A stretch of 64,000 bases of DNA from Lachancea kluyveri NRRL Y-12651 (Eukaryota; Ascomycota; Saccharomycetes; Saccharomycetales; Saccharomycetaceae): positions 682,001-746,000 of the forward strand of contig CM000690.1 in the NCBI GenBank assembly GCA_000149225.2, given 5' to 3'. The position numbers were made by a program, and so were the translations under genes. Below the pieces are notes generated by a model. The model worked only from the letters and a program-made list of their open reading frames with translations, made no database searches and had not been told where the DNA came from. This document shows, piece by piece, positions 10,067 to 21,705 of this stretch. How positions within the stretch are numbered: the first letter of the stretch is position 1; every line of letters begins with the position of its first letter.

Positions 10067-11880
10067 ATGTTAAAAGTATGTTGATATTTGACAGTACTAG
10101 TTAAATCTAAGTTGGCACCGAGCTTTATACTCGAGGCTTTTCTTGCCTTGATACTCCTGACAAACACACGTTTACTAACGATCGCAAACAGATTAAAAAC
10201 TTATTCAAGAAGAAAAATTCACCTACACCGAGTTCTCTTGTTGGTGAAAAAACTACGGAAAGTACTCCCGAGCTTATTCAAGTTAGTGCATCTACTGCTG
10301 AATGTTTAAATGATAAAGAAGCTGAATGCGAAAAATTTCCACGAGAGCAATCCGGAAGCTCAACGACAATGGCGACGACACCGAACACTTATTCTGCAGA
10401 TTTGAGTAGCGATGGTACGATATTAGAGATTCCACTGCAAAACAGAAAGGATGTGTCTGTTCAAGAGCCACACACCGAGGAAGAACAATACGAAGACGAT
10501 AAAGAGTACGTTTCCGAATCTGACAGTTCGCTTGAAGATGAAGAACCAGAAGCCGAATTTCCCGAGCAACTTGAACTGCTAGACTATAAACTGATCAACA
10601 AGGTCGGCGAGGGTGCATTTTCTAAGGTATATAGAGCCATCCCTCAACAGGACAGAAGCAGAAAATTTTTAACTAAGAACTATAAACAGGTGGCAGTGAA
10701 AGTGATAAGCAAACAAGAGCTAACATCCCAGTCAAACACAAAGAACAAGACTTCTACGAAAGAGCAGGTATTAAAGGAGATTACCATCCACAAAACAGTT
10801 TCGTCTTGTGAAAACATTGTATCTTTTGTTGATTTTCAAGAAACTGGCCATTTCTACTTTATCATCCAAGAACTGTTGTCTGGTGGTGAGGTGTTTGGTG
10901 AAATCGTTAGGTTGACCTACTTTTCCGAGGATCTATCCCGCCATGTCATTCGTCAGTTGGCGCTTGCTGTTAAGCACATGCATTCGTTAGGCATTGTTCA
11001 CCGTGACATTAAGCCGGAAAATTTGTTGTTTGAACCCATTGAGTTCATCCCATCGCCTAATCAAAAGTTCAGGAAATCAGACGATCCAGGATCTAAACAG
11101 GATGAAGGTGTCTTCAGGCCGGGAATTGGTGGTGGTGGCATTGGCATTATCAAACTAGCAGACTTTGGCTTATCCAAGCAGATTTATTCTACAAATACAA
11201 AGACTCCCTGCGGCACCGTGGGCTACACTGCCCCTGAAGTCGTTAAGGATGAACGTTATTCGATGAAGGTTGACATGTGGGGGATTGGCTGTGTTCTGTA
11301 CACCGTGTTATGTGGGTTCCCACCTTTTTACGACGAGAAGATTGATGTTCTGACGGAAAAAATTTCTCGTGGTGAGTACACCTTCTTGAGGCCCTGGTGG
11401 GATGAAATTAGCGATGGTGCCAAAAACGCTGTCAGGAGACTTTTAGAGGTTAACCCTGAAAAACGTTACGATATCGATGAATTTTTGAACGATCCATGGC
11501 TAAACAGCTATGACTGCTTGAGAGATCAGATGCTCAAGAAACATAAGAGCGAGTCAATGGAAAACGTGCAGTCCACTAAAGAAAAGAAACGACATCAGAC
11601 TTCACACCGTCATCGTAAGCTCTTTAAGAGGGACTCCTCACTGTTATATTCTCCAGCTGCGGTGGCTATGCGTGACGCATTTGATATAAGTAACGCAGTA
11701 CAAAGAATTGAAGGGGACAAGAGAATGACACCTGCAGGTATCAACCTAGGCAGTCTACAAGAAGATGACGAATTTGAACTGGAACAGAATATGTTTCACC
11801 TGAAACTGAATTCTTCGACGATTATTAAGAGGAGAAAAAATAAGGACAAAGTAAAGATTCCTATGATTGTTAATGAATGA
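10067..11880 (+). CDS. RCK2: Rck2-like MAPK-activated Ser/Thr kinase, two exons
   Basis: The CDS joins 10067-10075 and 10192-11880, giving 565 residues. Exon 1 is only ATG TTA AAA (MLK) and is followed by GTATGT. The intron (10076-10191) has a perfect TACTAAC at 10173-10179 and ends ACAG. Exon 2 continues IKNLFKKK in frame, reproducing the MLKIKALFSKKK-type start of S. cerevisiae Rck2; an unspliced model starting at 10369 would lose 62 N-terminal residues. The kinase domain starts near residue 135 (GEGAFSKVY), with catalytic loop HRDIKPENL, a DFGLSKQ motif and the CGTVGYTAPEVV activation segment. The C-terminal tail is basic, as expected for the Hog1-docking part. Rck2 acts below Hog1 in osmotic and oxidative stress and phosphorylates translation elongation factor EF2. 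An insertion with a GGGGIG stretch before DFG is shared with Rck2. Confidence 0.93.
10076..10191 (+). other. RCK2 intron
   Basis: This is a 116-nt spliceosomal intron with 5' site GTATGT, branch point TACTAAC at 10173-10179 and 3' site ACAG. The branch point lies only 12 nt before the acceptor. It splits the gene after codon 3 in phase 0. Confidence 0.9.
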
Positions 11881-13014
11881 GCGTGCGTCTTTCGGATGTT
11901 GTTTTGCGATTTGCGTCTCTTCCTACCCTAAATAGTCCAACGTCTTTATAGTGTCTGGGTATTATTAATTTGAACGTTTATTTTTGGGTTTGTGGATTTT
12001 AAAAACTGTGTGCCTCACAGCTTTTACATCACAGATTGCAACCAACTTTCCCAGTCGGCTAATTTTCTGATGCTGGCCGCGTACATACGCCATCTAACCA
12101 GTTGGAGGATGCCAATTGGCTTACCAACACGCTGTATCTTTGTGCTCGGTGCACAGAAGGATTTCCTCTCGGACACTCCCGGTTTACGGTTACGTTTACC
12201 ATCTGCCTAGAACATATCTTCTCCCTTGAGCATAAGTCACTACGCAGCACATTGGTAGAAGTAGATCAACATGCCTGCTGTAAAATGTAGAAGCGTGTTG
12301 GATGCTACATATAAGAGAACACGGATGTTGCAGAGAAATCGTTTATAGACACCCTTTAAACAAGAGCCGTGAGTTTAGATCTATATCCTCAAAAAGCTTT
12401 TCAAATAAAAAAATTCAAATCTAAACCTCAGGCATCAACTTACGTATAAATTCCCACACGCACGTACACACCTTTACATTAACATTAATGATCTTTCATC
12501 TGAGAACCGTCTATGTTTCGATTAGAAGAAGGAGCACATGCCTTCACACGTGACTAAGTCAATCCGACCACGAATTCATTCCGAGGGTAACTAGCAATAA
12601 AAAGAAACGTGCTTTAAAAGAAACACTTCGGTTTTTAAATAACCAAGTGAACGTGTGGCAATGGGACAAATAGCAATAGGTATACCAAGCATGGATAATT
12701 AGTAGCGATACAAGTGCTAATATCTACAGCTTTCAGGTTGCAGAACCAGGCCATATGTATTTCTTTTTCATGGCGACTAATTGTAGAAGTTTAGCTTCCA
12801 GCACGTGATTGAAACTAAGAAACAGCCGTAGCATATGAGAAAAAAGAAACGCTGTAAAAAGAAACAACGATTTCAATGTGCTGTCTGAGTATCTCATCGC
12901 AGTTGAGAAAAATTTTCACTCGAATATATATAACCCTGTTGAAAATTTTTTCACTTCCCTCATCTCCTACTTTCTATTCGCTTTTCGTAGAAACCACAAG
13001 GAATCTCGAACAAG
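11881..13014. other. RCK2-YEF3 intergenic region, YEF3 promoter
   Basis: This 1.1-kb space contains no supported gene; the open frames of 62-78 codons have no recognisable motifs. The right part is the YEF3 promoter, with a TATA box at 12925-12933 and a pyrimidine-rich leader (about 12950-12975) as in highly expressed yeast genes. Confidence 0.6.
12925..12933 (+). promoter_or_regulatory. TATA box of YEF3
   Basis: TATATATAA lies about 85 bp before the YEF3 ATG, followed by a pyrimidine-rich tract. This arrangement fits a strongly transcribed translation-factor gene. Confidence 0.7.
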
Positions 13015-16000
13015 ATGTCTGACTCCGAACAATCCGTCAAAGTTCTAAACGAACTATTCGAGAAGTTGTCTGTCGCTACTCCAGAGAACAGAGATGCTAC
13101 CGCCGCTGAAATCTCTTCTTTCTTGAACGGTAACATCATCGAACATGATGTTCCAGAACATTTCTTCAAGGAATTGGCTAAGGCCATCAAGAACAAGAAG
13201 ACTGCTGCTAGCTCTTTGGAAGCTGTTGCTCACATTGCCAGCGAATCTGACTTGTCTCCATCTGTTGAACCATACATTGTTCAGTTGATTCCAGAAATCT
13301 GTGCCAAGGCTGGTGACAAGGACAAGGACACTCAAGCTGTCGCTACCAAGACTTTGTTGGCTATCGTTAAGTCTGTCAACCCAGCTGCCGTCAAAGTTGT
13401 TTTGCCAGCTTTGACTCAACCTTTGGAAGAAACCAACAAATGGCAAGAAAAGGTCTCCATCTTGGCCGCCATTTCTGCTTTGGTCGATGCTGCCAAGACT
13501 CAAGTCGCTTTGAGAATGCCAGAATTGATCCCAGTCTTGTCTGAAGCTATGTGGGACACCAAGAAGGATGTTAAGGAAGCTGCCACTGCCACCATCACCA
13601 AGGCCACCGAAACCGTTCAAAACAAGGATATTGACCGTTTCATTCCAAAGTTGATCGAATGTATTGCCAATCCAACTGAAGTTCCAGAAACCGTTCACTT
13701 GTTGGGTGCCACTACTTTCGTTGCCGAAGTTACTCCAGCTACTTTGTCCATCATGGTCCCATTGTTGGCTAGAGGTTTGGCTGAAAGAGAAACTTCTATC
13801 AAGCGTAAGGCTGCTGTCATTATTGATAACATGTGTAAGTTGGTCGAAGACCCACAAGTTGTTGCTCCTTTCTTGGACAAATTGTTGCCAGGTTTGAAGA
13901 ACAACTTTGCCACCATTGCTGACCCAGAAGCCCGTGAAGTTACCTTGAGAGGTTTGAAGACCTTGAGAAGAGTTGGTAACGTTGGTGCTGACGATGCTTT
14001 GCCAGAAGTTTCCCACGCTGGTGACATTTCCACCACCAGAAGCGTCTTGGACGAATTGCTAAAGGACGAAAAGGTTGCCCCAAGATTCGAACCAGTCTTG
14101 AACTACGTTGCTGGTGTTGCTGGTGACTTGATCGATGAAAGAATCATCGACCAACAAGCTTGGTTCACCCACGTCACTCCATTCATGACCGTCTTCTTGC
14201 ACGAAAGAAAGGCTAAGGAAATCATCGATGAATTCAGAAAGAGAGCCGTCGACAACATCCCAGTCGGTCCAAACTTCGACGATGAAGAAGAAGAAGGTGA
14301 AGACTTGTGTAACTGTGAGTTCTCTTTGGCTTACGGTGCTAAGATCTTGTTGAACAAAACTCAATTGAGATTGAAGAGAGCTAGAAGATACGGTTTGTGT
14401 GGTCCAAACGGTGCTGGTAAGTCTACTTTGATGAGAGCCATTGCCAACGGTCAAGTTGACGGTTTCCCATCTCAAGACGAATGTAGAACCGTCTACGTCG
14501 AACACGACATCGATGGTACTCATTCCGACACCTCTGTTCTTGAATTTGTCTTCCAAGGTGACGTCGGTACCAAGGAAACCATTTCTGAAAAGTTGAGAGA
14601 GTTCGGTTTCTCCGATGAAATGATCGAAATGCCAATTGCCTCTCTATCTGGTGGTTGGAAGATGAAGTTGGCCTTGGCCAGAGCTGTGTTGAAGAACGCT
14701 GATATCTTGTTATTGGATGAACCTACCAACCATTTGGATACCGTCAATGTCGCTTGGTTGGTCAACTACTTAAACACCTGTGGTATCACTTCTATCATTG
14801 TTTCTCACGACTCCGGTTTCTTGGACAGTGTCTGTCAATACATTATCCACTACGAAGGTTTGAAGTTGAGAAAGTACAGAGGTAACTTGTCTGAATTCGT
14901 CAAGAAGTGCCCAACTGCTAAGTCCTACTACGAATTGGGTGCCTCTGAATTGGAATTCAGATTCCCAGAACCAGGTTACTTGGAAGGTGTTAAGACCAAG
15001 CAAAAGGCTATCGTCAAGGTTTCTAACATGACCTTCCAATACCCAGGTACCTCCAAGCCACAAATTTCCGACATTTCCTTCCAATGTTCTCTATCCTCCA
15101 GAATTGCTGTCATTGGTCCAAACGGTGCTGGTAAGTCTACCTTGATTAACGTTTTGACTGGTGAATTGCTACCAACTATTGGTGAAGTTTACACCCACGA
15201 GAACTGTCGTATCGCTTACATCAAACAACATGCTTTCGCACACATCGAATCCCACTTGGACAAGACTCCATCTGAATATATCCAATGGAGATTCCAAACT
15301 GGTGAAGATAGAGAAACCATGGACAGAGCCAACAGACAAATCAACGAAGATGATGCTCAAGCTATGAACAAGATCTTCAAGATCGATGGTACCCCAAGAA
15401 GAATTGCCGGTATCCACGCTAGAAGAAAGTTCAAGAACACTTACGAATATGAATGTTCCTTCTTGCTAGGTGAAAACATTGGTATGAAGTCTGAAAGATG
15501 GGTTCCAATGATGTCTGTCGACAACGCTTGGATTCCAAGAGGTGAATTGGTTGAATCCCACTCCAAGATGGTTGCTGAAGTTGACATGAAGGAAGCTTTG
15601 GCTTCCGGTCAATTCCGTCCACTAACCAGAAAGGAAATCGAAGAACACTGTGCCATGCTGGGTTTGGATGCTGAATTGGTTTCCCACTCCAGAATCAGAG
15701 GTTTGTCTGGTGGTCAAAAGGTCAAGCTAGTGTTGGCTGCCGGTACCTGGCAAAGACCCCACTTGATCGTCTTGGATGAACCTACCAACTATTTGGACAG
15801 AGACTCTCTAGGTGCTTTGTCCAAGGCTTTGAAGGCTTTCGAAGGTGGTGTCATTATCATTACTCACTCTGCTGAATTTACCAAAGACTTGACTGAAGAA
15901 GTCTGGGCCGTTAAGGACGGTAAAATGACTCCATCTGGTCATAACTGGGTTACCGGTCAAGGTGCTGGTCCAAGAATCGAAAAGAAGGAAGATGAAGAAG

Positions 16001-16149
16001 ACAAGTTCGATGCCATGGGTAACAAGATCAGTGGTGGTAAGAAGAAGAAGAAGTTGTCTTCTGCTGAATTGAGAAAGAAGAAGAAGGAAAGAATGAAGAA
16101 GAAGAAGGAATTGGGTGACGCTTACGTTTCCTCTGACGAAGAATTTTAA
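13015..16149 (+). CDS. YEF3: Translation elongation factor 3 (eEF3), ABC-F-type ATPase
   Basis: The 1044-residue protein equals the usual eEF3 length. N-terminal HEAT repeats fill about the first 315 residues. Two ABC cassettes follow, each with Walker [11 protein letters not shown] (near 463 and 701), signature LSGGWK or LSGGQK, and Walker [12 protein letters not shown] or [11 protein letters not shown]. The second cassette is interrupted by the chromodomain-like insertion (about 760-870). The C-terminus is a polylysine tail that binds ribosomes. eEF3 hydrolyses ATP to release deacylated tRNA from the ribosomal E site and promote delivery of aminoacyl-tRNA by eEF1A; it is a fungal hallmark. 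Codon choice is strongly biased (TTG, GGT, AAG, GAA, AGA, GTC), unlike its neighbours, indicating very high expression. It is the single counterpart of the YEF3/HEF3 duplicate pair. Confidence 0.98.
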   Translation: MSDSEQSVKVLNELFEKLSVATPENRDATAAEISSFLNGNIIEHDVPEHFFKELAKAIKNKKTAASSLEAVAHIASESDLSPSVEPYIVQLIPEICAKAGDKDKDTQAVATKTLLAIVKSVNPAAVKVVLPALTQPLEETNKWQEKVSILAAISALVDAAKTQVALRMPELIPVLSEAMWDTKKDVKEAATATITKATETVQNKDIDRFIPKLIECIANPTEVPETVHLLGATTFVAEVTPATLSIMVPLLARGLAERETSIKRKAAVIIDNMCKLVEDPQVVAPFLDKLLPGLKNNFATIADPEAREVTLRGLKTLRRVGNVGADDALPEVSHAGDISTTRSVLDELLKDEKVAPRFEPVLNYVAGVAGDLIDERIIDQQAWFTHVTPFMTVFLHERKAKEIIDEFRKRAVDNIPVGPNFDDEEEEGEDLCNCEFSLAYGAKILLNKTQLRLKRARRYGLCGPNGAGKSTLMRAIANGQVDGFPSQDECRTVYVEHDIDGTHSDTSVLEFVFQGDVGTKETISEKLREFGFSDEMIEMPIASLSGGWKMKLALARAVLKNADILLLDEPTNHLDTVNVAWLVNYLNTCGITSIIVSHDSGFLDSVCQYIIHYEGLKLRKYRGNLSEFVKKCPTAKSYYELGASELEFRFPEPGYLEGVKTKQKAIVKVSNMTFQYPGTSKPQISDISFQCSLSSRIAVIGPNGAGKSTLINVLTGELLPTIGEVYTHENCRIAYIKQHAFAHIESHLDKTPSEYIQWRFQTGEDRETMDRANRQINEDDAQAMNKIFKIDGTPRRIAGIHARRKFKNTYEYECSFLLGENIGMKSERWVPMMSVDNAWIPRGELVESHSKMVAEVDMKEALASGQFRPLTRKEIEEHCAMLGLDAELVSHSRIRGLSGGQKVKLVLAAGTWQRPHLIVLDEPTNYLDRDSLGALSKALKAFEGGVIIITHSAEFTKDLTEEVWAVKDGKMTPSGHNWVTGQGAGPRIEKKEDEEDKFDAMGNKISGGKKKKKLSSAELRKKKKERMKKKKELGDAYVSSDEEF

Positions 16150-17013
16150 ACTTTGTCACAGCCTTAATGCTTTTTTATTTATGACTTTTATCTCTTTCAT
16201 ATGCTTTCTAAGCAAACTGTTTTGTTCTATTTGTATTCTATTATTTTTGTATACATCGTAATAGAAAATGTTAATTTTTAAAGCTTGTATGTTAAGAAAT
16301 CAAAAAAGCTCTTGGTGCTGACTCTGGCTGAGGCAAAAATGTTATCTAGAGTTGATTCGACTCTACGTTTCCTTTGTGTTTCGCTTTGTGTGTTCGTACA
16401 ACTTAGAAGCTAAGGCGCTTGTATTAAACGTAAAAGTGAATGTTTCCAGTATTCCACACGTTCAAAAGTTTTGATATTGCCACACTCTAAGCATTGATTT
16501 AGTATGTATATGAAACCAATGTACTCCTAGTAGTACATGCACCATCGCAACCAAATTATGTTATCAATGAAGCTCTTGTTTCCGACGAAACTCTTCCGAA
16601 CAACCTGAACTTCGATTCCTCATCGACTAGTTTACGTCTCATGTATGGCACACCGTGCCCATTACACAGATAAGCAGGCCCTTTCATATCTAGTGCTACA
16701 AAGTAGAACTGTCTATAAGCAGATTTGTTAACGTTGATGATCAACCAACCTCTTCACTTTAACAGGGATGAGTGGAAGGTGCTTCATGATGTCCTTTTCT
16801 ACTTTAGAGAAGGCTCCATCCTGCACCAATAGTCTACACTATTCATAATTAAATTAAATTATACCGTTTTACATTAGTATGAACTGATATTCTTCGTGCT
16901 GGAAATTGAGACGCTTTGCGACGAACAAACTCTATAGTTATGTGGATTGGATAAACAGCGGCTATAATTTCTTGATTTAGACAAAACAACAAGTTCAAAG
17001 AGGCAGAGGAAAG
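16150..17013. other. YEF3-SPO1 intergenic region
   Basis: This 860-bp space holds the YEF3 3' end and the SPO1 promoter. I see no gene; a 62-codon minus-strand frame at 16556-16744 has no recognisable feature. A sequence close to the meiotic URS1 core (CAGCGGCTA, 16956-16964) lies about 50 bp before the SPO1 ATG. Confidence 0.55.
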
Positions 17014-19147
17014 ATGAAGTCAAGACTTTTTACATTTATATTTTTTCTGCTCCTTATCTCTTTGGCGCATGGTCTAAGCACTGGTTATGCTCCTTATGAG
17101 GTGAAGTGTCCAAGTTACGACTTATTAAGGGTGGCAAACGTATGATTAGAATTGATACCGATACTTTACTTCTGGTGGTAGCTATGACTTACTGTACTAA
17201 CTAAAACACTAGGATAATTTGTGTTTTGAAGAAAGAGAATATGTGGCCAACCGCCGGCGCTTAACCCAGAATAACATATATAATTTCTTACAAGATCTAT
17301 CGATACCACAGTTCAACGCCGATGAGTTTTTCAAAAATGCAAGTGTACATGGAAATATAGGATTGGCTATATCTGGCGGAGGCTATAGATCTATGCTTAC
17401 TGGATCAGGTTTCATAACTAAGATGGAGGAATACGGGTTATTGGATTGTTTGGCCTACATATCAGGACTTTCTGGCGGCAGTTGGATCTTGACGAGCTTG
17501 ATACTTCACGACTTTAACTTCAAATCTCTACAAAAATGGAAACTAGATGATAGTTTGTTGAAAGGTGTACCAAACTTTGAGGTTGGAAACAAGGATTTTG
17601 TATCAAGTGTCGACGTAGATGCAATTAACGATATTATGCTATCCGACGACGGATTCTATGACAAGTTAAAGGGTCAAATCGACGTCCTCAAAAGATCTGA
17701 AGTTGATAATGTACCTTTTGAAGATTTTTATCAGGATCTAGAGCATGATTCACAGCTTTTTGAGAATAAGGTCTACCTCAACAAAAGGGCTATTGATTCT
17801 TTTACTAGATTTAAGAGCATCGTAGCTGATTTTTTTAAACACAAGCAAGGCACCTCTGAAGAGAGAGTAGAAAACTTGCTAGGATCGCTCAAAAACTTTC
17901 GCCAGACGCTTGAATTCTACATCAACCTTCACTTTGAAGTTCGCCCAAAGAAAATCAAGGGTTTCCATTTATCGTTTACCGACTACTGGGGCCGTGCACT
18001 AATGAAAAAAATGTCTTCTCACCTTTCTAACTCGCAAAGTATGTCGATGTCAATGTTATTGGAAAATTGCCGTAATTTCAAAGAATTCAAGGTGCCTTTT
18101 CCCATAATAGTTTCCAACTGCAAGAACTCACCCTCGAAGACTGTAGTTTTTGAATTCACTCCCTTTGAATTTGGTTCATGGGATGAGTACTTAAATGAAT
18201 TTATAAAATTGAAATATTTGGGATCTAAAATCGTCTCGGGAAAAACCTTTAGATGCTTTAACGGATTCGATGACATTGGGTTTATCAGTGCGACGTCTTC
18301 CTCGATTTTCAACAACGTACTAGTATATGTCTGGCAAATGGCTGCAAATTCTTCAAAAGAGACCTTGAAAGCCATTCGTGCAATAATGAGTACATTTGGT
18401 TTGCGGCTAGTAAAAGATATGGGTGCTAAAGATGTACCCAATAATCCACTGACACGCCCAGATTATGCCTTGTACAGGCCCAACCCTTTTTACAAGCTTC
18501 TGACTGTAAACAACGAGTTAACAAAAGAAAATCATCTATATCTAGTGGACGGTGGTGAAAATGGTGAAAACATTCCTATAAGACCGCTCTTGTTACCACA
18601 GAGGAAGTTAGATGTCATATTTGCCCTCGATTCGAGCTCGGATTCAAACAACTATCCTAACGGGACTATTTTAAGGAATTTGTACAACAATTTCCATAAC
18701 GGTCAGGAGAGTCTTAATATTACGAGGGAAGGTATCACTTCAAACATTGATCTTTTGCCTTACATTCCCAACAGTAAGAGTTTTGTAGAACAACAATTGT
18801 TTTCACGTCCCGTAGCGTTCGGCTGTCATCTATCCAGTTATCACGTGAGAGAACAGTACGTCAATAAAACTACAGAGAGCACAAACCTACCACCAATAGT
18901 GATTTATTATGCAAACTACCACCATTCGTACTCCTCAAACACATCCACTTTCAAGCAGAGTTACAATTCTTCGGAGATCGAAGGAATGTTAAGAAATGGT
19001 CAAGACATCTTCGGGTTTGATGCTAATAATACATATCACAAATGTTTGGGCTGCATAATTATCAAAAGGGAATACGATAGAAGGCAAACTACAGCCGAGC
19101 TCCCCGAATTTTGCCATCAGTGCTATCAAGATTATTGCTTTAATTAA
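17014..19147 (+). CDS. SPO1: Spo1-like meiotic phospholipase B family protein, two exons
   Basis: The CDS joins 17014-17139 and 17213-19147, giving 686 residues. Exon 1 encodes a hydrophobic signal peptide (MKSRLFTFIFFLLLISLAHG) and STGYAPYEVKCPSYDLLR, the start typical of fungal phospholipase B proteins. The lipase motif GLSGGSW has its presumed nucleophile near Ser129, and the catalytic Asp lies in LVDGGENGE near residue 488. S. cerevisiae Spo1 (631 residues) is meiosis-specific, has an intron near its 5' end, and acts in spindle pole body duplication and in bending and closure of the prospore membrane. Several Asn-X-Ser/Thr sites suggest passage through the secretory pathway. In S. cerevisiae SPO1 is YNL012W beside HEF3; here it sits between YEF3 and SSP120, as expected in a non-duplicated genome. 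A start in exon 2 alone would lose the signal peptide. Confidence 0.92.
17140..17212 (+). other. SPO1 intron
   Basis: This 73-nt intron has a perfect branch point TACTAAC at 17195-17201 and acceptor ACTAG. The donor reads GTATGA instead of the consensus GTATGT. It is phase 0 and joins the signal-peptide exon to the catalytic exon. Confidence 0.88.
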
Positions 19148-19328
19148 AATGTTTACTAAAACTGAATACACGTGCGAAACGACTTGTTTTATTTTTTAAG
19201 AACAAAATCACAAACTGTTCGTTAATCCGTAGCTTGCACTTTCTAGAGCCTTAAGTTTAAAAAAAAAAGAAGACAGAACACTGCTAAATCTCAAACAGAA
19301 GGCGAAATAAGAATAGATTTCAGCAGCA

Positions 19329-20027
19329 ATGAAGTTGGGTCATTTGATATGCATATGTCTGACTGCTCTTACTGCTACAATTAGAGCCCATGGCGATGGC
19401 TCTGAGGTGAATGTGGAAACCGAAGCGCCTCCTAAAGGTCTATCGTGGGAAGAATGGCACATGCAACATGAACATCAGATGGACTCATATGATCCAGAAG
19501 TGTTTTTTGCCCTACATGATATTAAGAAGAAAGGCTACCTCGATGGGAACGACATATTAACAATGTATGGTTTAAACCGTGATGAAATAGTAGGCAAAGG
19601 AGATGGTATGGGAAAGCACGATGATTCAGAAGCGATTGACGAAACTGTAGCAGAAAGAGTTGTTAACTTGATCATGAGGTTGTTAGATGTGGATGATGAC
19701 ACCAAGATCACAAAGGAAGAGTACTTGTCCTATGCCAAGAAGGGTAATAAGTTCCCAGACCTGGGTGTTGGTGTAGGTCATCATGCAGACTTCGAATTGG
19801 AATACGAAATCCATCATTGGAACGAATATCACAAGGAAAGTGATCCTGAGGTGAAGAACGTCCACAAGGAAGATATTGAGCATGATCTATTGCATCATGA
19901 GCACGAGATAGAACATGAGGAAGCTGTGCAAAGGGGTGCTTCCAGGGCAGCTGTAATTACTGATGATGAGCTAGAAAGCAGAATTGAAGTTAAAAACATT
20001 CCTAAAAAATACAAAAATGGGCTTTAA
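19329..20027 (+). CDS. SSP120: Ssp120-like secretory-pathway EF-hand protein
   Basis: This 232-residue protein starts with a signal peptide (residues 1-20) followed by GLSWEEWHMQHEHQMD, conserved in Ssp120. A first EF-hand-like region (DIKKKGYLDGNDIL, about 59-72) and a second with DVDDDTKITKEEY (about 120-132) suggest calcium binding. The C-terminal half is rich in His and Glu, with repeated HHEHEIEHEE-like segments. Ssp120 is found in the early secretory pathway with the Emp46/Emp47 cargo receptors, comparable to the human MCFD2/nucleobindin group. Location next to YEF3 and SPO1 agrees with S. cerevisiae YLR250W. Confidence 0.93.
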   Translation: MKLGHLICICLTALTATIRAHGDGSEVNVETEAPPKGLSWEEWHMQHEHQMDSYDPEVFFALHDIKKKGYLDGNDILTMYGLNRDEIVGKGDGMGKHDDSEAIDETVAERVVNLIMRLLDVDDDTKITKEEYLSYAKKGNKFPDLGVGVGHHADFELEYEIHHWNEYHKESDPEVKNVHKEDIEHDLLHHEHEIEHEEAVQRGASRAAVITDDELESRIEVKNIPKKYKNGL

Positions 20028-20060
20028 AGAGCTAGTATTCATGCGTAACAATTCTTCTAT

Positions 20061-21380
20061 TTAAAGAGTTTGTAAAATTTTTTCTAGTTGATTATTATCA
20101 AAGGTATCCGATTCAACAGGATGACAGCGAATGCCATGTACATTTAGTGATTTTGTATCCACCGGTATTTGACCCTTGGTCAAATATATGATATCAGTAA
20201 TGAACTTGTTCCAGGGGAACTGTTGCTCGTCATTGGAATATCTTCTTCTGCGCCTGTTGTGTATAACCGCTCTTGTCATGGATTCTATGATCATATGCAC
20301 GTACTGAAACCCATCCATGCCAAAGGTTTCTCTGTCGTATTTGCTGTTCATCAAGAGGACTTTGCGAGTACTTTTGGGAGCCTCCAGAACGGTCTCTGCA
20401 ATATTGCCTAGAATAACAATAGGCAATAAACTAGTCATTAAAGAACCAATGGAATAAACGAGCAAGTGACTGCTCTTTATTTTCGAAACGGCTCTAGCAT
20501 TACCAGATGGATGGATCTCTTCTCCATAAGGATTGATATAGAATATTTTTCGTATTGGTGCTGGCAGTAGTTGTTCTTCGTTTATATCCAACTTATCAAA
20601 ATGTAGCTGTGAATTCTTCAACTCTGGGTGGATGTATGTCGGATAGGCATATTCCTCTTCTTCCTCTTCTTCTTCAAGATCCTCTAAATGAACAAAGTTC
20701 TCTGGTCCTACCAGAAGTGTGTTGCTATCGTTGGCCGTTGAATAGGCAGTATTTCTCATGGGCGAAGAATTCTTGGAGGGATGGGAAATTTGAGATTGGC
20801 CAGTGATCACATCACCGTTTGTCAACAATGCAGAGATATGGTGGAGATGGTTGGTATTTATACATGGTATAACACTTACGTGCTCATCACAACGACAAAT
20901 TCGTAGCATCAACTCTATCGCAGCATCGAGGGAGCCCAAAAAAAGACGAGCGCCAGTCAAGAACAAGTTACCGATGCTTGCCTTTTCAAACTGGAAATGA
21001 GAAGAATACCTGCTCTTCTTTAACAGCTCTGCTTGTATATGAATGATAAAGCTTCGACACATCTCTTTAACTTGGCTCGGAATATCTTTCCAAATGGGGT
21101 GGGTGCCCTCTACAATCAAGTTCCACTCTGCCTTTGCTTGAACAGGGTCATTAGGTAACCGGTAGCTGAAAAAGACCGCCAATTGTGGATCGTTAATCAA
21201 ACGGACAATCCTGGACCGGATATCTCCTATAGCTGGACCGCCGAGAACCCTTAAGATTTCGCTAGTTGAGCCGCCGTTATCAGAGATTGGCAAGATGTAT
21301 GAGATATCCTTGGCAAGGTTTGACAGGCAAGGTACGAGGACATTAGTGGCAGTACCTCCAGACAAGACAACAATATTCAT
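20061..21380 (-). CDS. CofD/YvcK-like protein (YNL011C orthologue)
   Basis: The 439-residue protein starts with a Rossmann-like glycine-rich motif, LSGGTATNVLVPCL (residues 6-19). Close behind comes SDNGGSTSEILRVLGGPAIG (about 34-53). Both are signatures of the UPF0052/CofD family (2-phospho-L-lactate transferase-like and YvcK-like proteins). A low-complexity run of Glu interrupts the middle (about 235-243). The function of the S. cerevisiae orthologue YNL011C (444 residues) is unknown; yeast makes no coenzyme F420, so a CofD reaction should not be assumed. It is divergently transcribed from PYP1, as in S. cerevisiae, and converges on SSP120 with only 33 bp between the stops. Confidence 0.92.
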   Translation of the reverse strand: MNIVVLSGGTATNVLVPCLSNLAKDISYILPISDNGGSTSEILRVLGGPAIGDIRSRIVRLINDPQLAVFFSYRLPNDPVQAKAEWNLIVEGTHPIWKDIPSQVKEMCRSFIIHIQAELLKKSRYSSHFQFEKASIGNLFLTGARLFLGSLDAAIELMLRICRCDEHVSVIPCINTNHLHHISALLTNGDVITGQSQISHPSKNSSPMRNTAYSTANDSNTLLVGPENFVHLEDLEEEEEEEEYAYPTYIHPELKNSQLHFDKLDINEEQLLPAPIRKIFYINPYGEEIHPSGNARAVSKIKSSHLLVYSIGSLMTSLLPIVILGNIAETVLEAPKSTRKVLLMNSKYDRETFGMDGFQYVHMIIESMTRAVIHNRRRRRYSNDEQQFPWNKFITDIIYLTKGQIPVDTKSLNVHGIRCHPVESDTFDNNQLEKILQTL

Positions 21381-21705
21381 AAGTACAGATTAGTGACTGG
21401 GTAGGAAACTTGTTCTTGTTGTTCGTTTGTTTGTTTGTTTGTTTTTTTATTTTTATTTTGTTTTGTTTTTTTGTTTTGAAACTCGTCAACGGGAAAGAAG
21501 GCGCATCCTTGATTGCAATTGTGACGTTTTACGTGTGTCGGCGTGCATCACCTGTTACGTAGCGGCAGTTGTAGACGAGAAGGGAGGAAGTGAAATGTAC
21601 GTGGGAAGAATATGTATATATAAGAGGAAATCTCGCCTTGAGAGAGCACTCGAAGGAAAGATTTTGCTTTGAAGAAGTAGAAAAGAGCACTTAAAAACAG
21701 AAGCA
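21381..21705. promoter_or_regulatory. Divergent promoter of YNL011C orthologue and PYP1
   Basis: This 325-bp space serves both genes. It contains a (GTTT)n and T-rich tract on the plus strand at about 21420-21478 and a TATA-like TATATATAAG at about 21614-21623, roughly 90 bp before the PYP1 ATG. Confidence 0.6.

Noticed and set aside
10088-10309. 73-codon frame overlapping the RCK2 intron and exon 2
   Set aside because: It is in another frame than the conserved Rck2 N-terminus, which the spliced model explains.
12468-12480. ACACCTTTACATT in the YEF3 promoter as a Rap1 site
   Set aside because: It differs from the Rap1 consensus at two positions, including the core, so I do not call it.
13054-14016. 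Long minus-strand open frames opposite YEF3 (up to 320 codons)
   Set aside because: They are shadows caused by the strong codon bias of YEF3 and have biased, repetitive composition.
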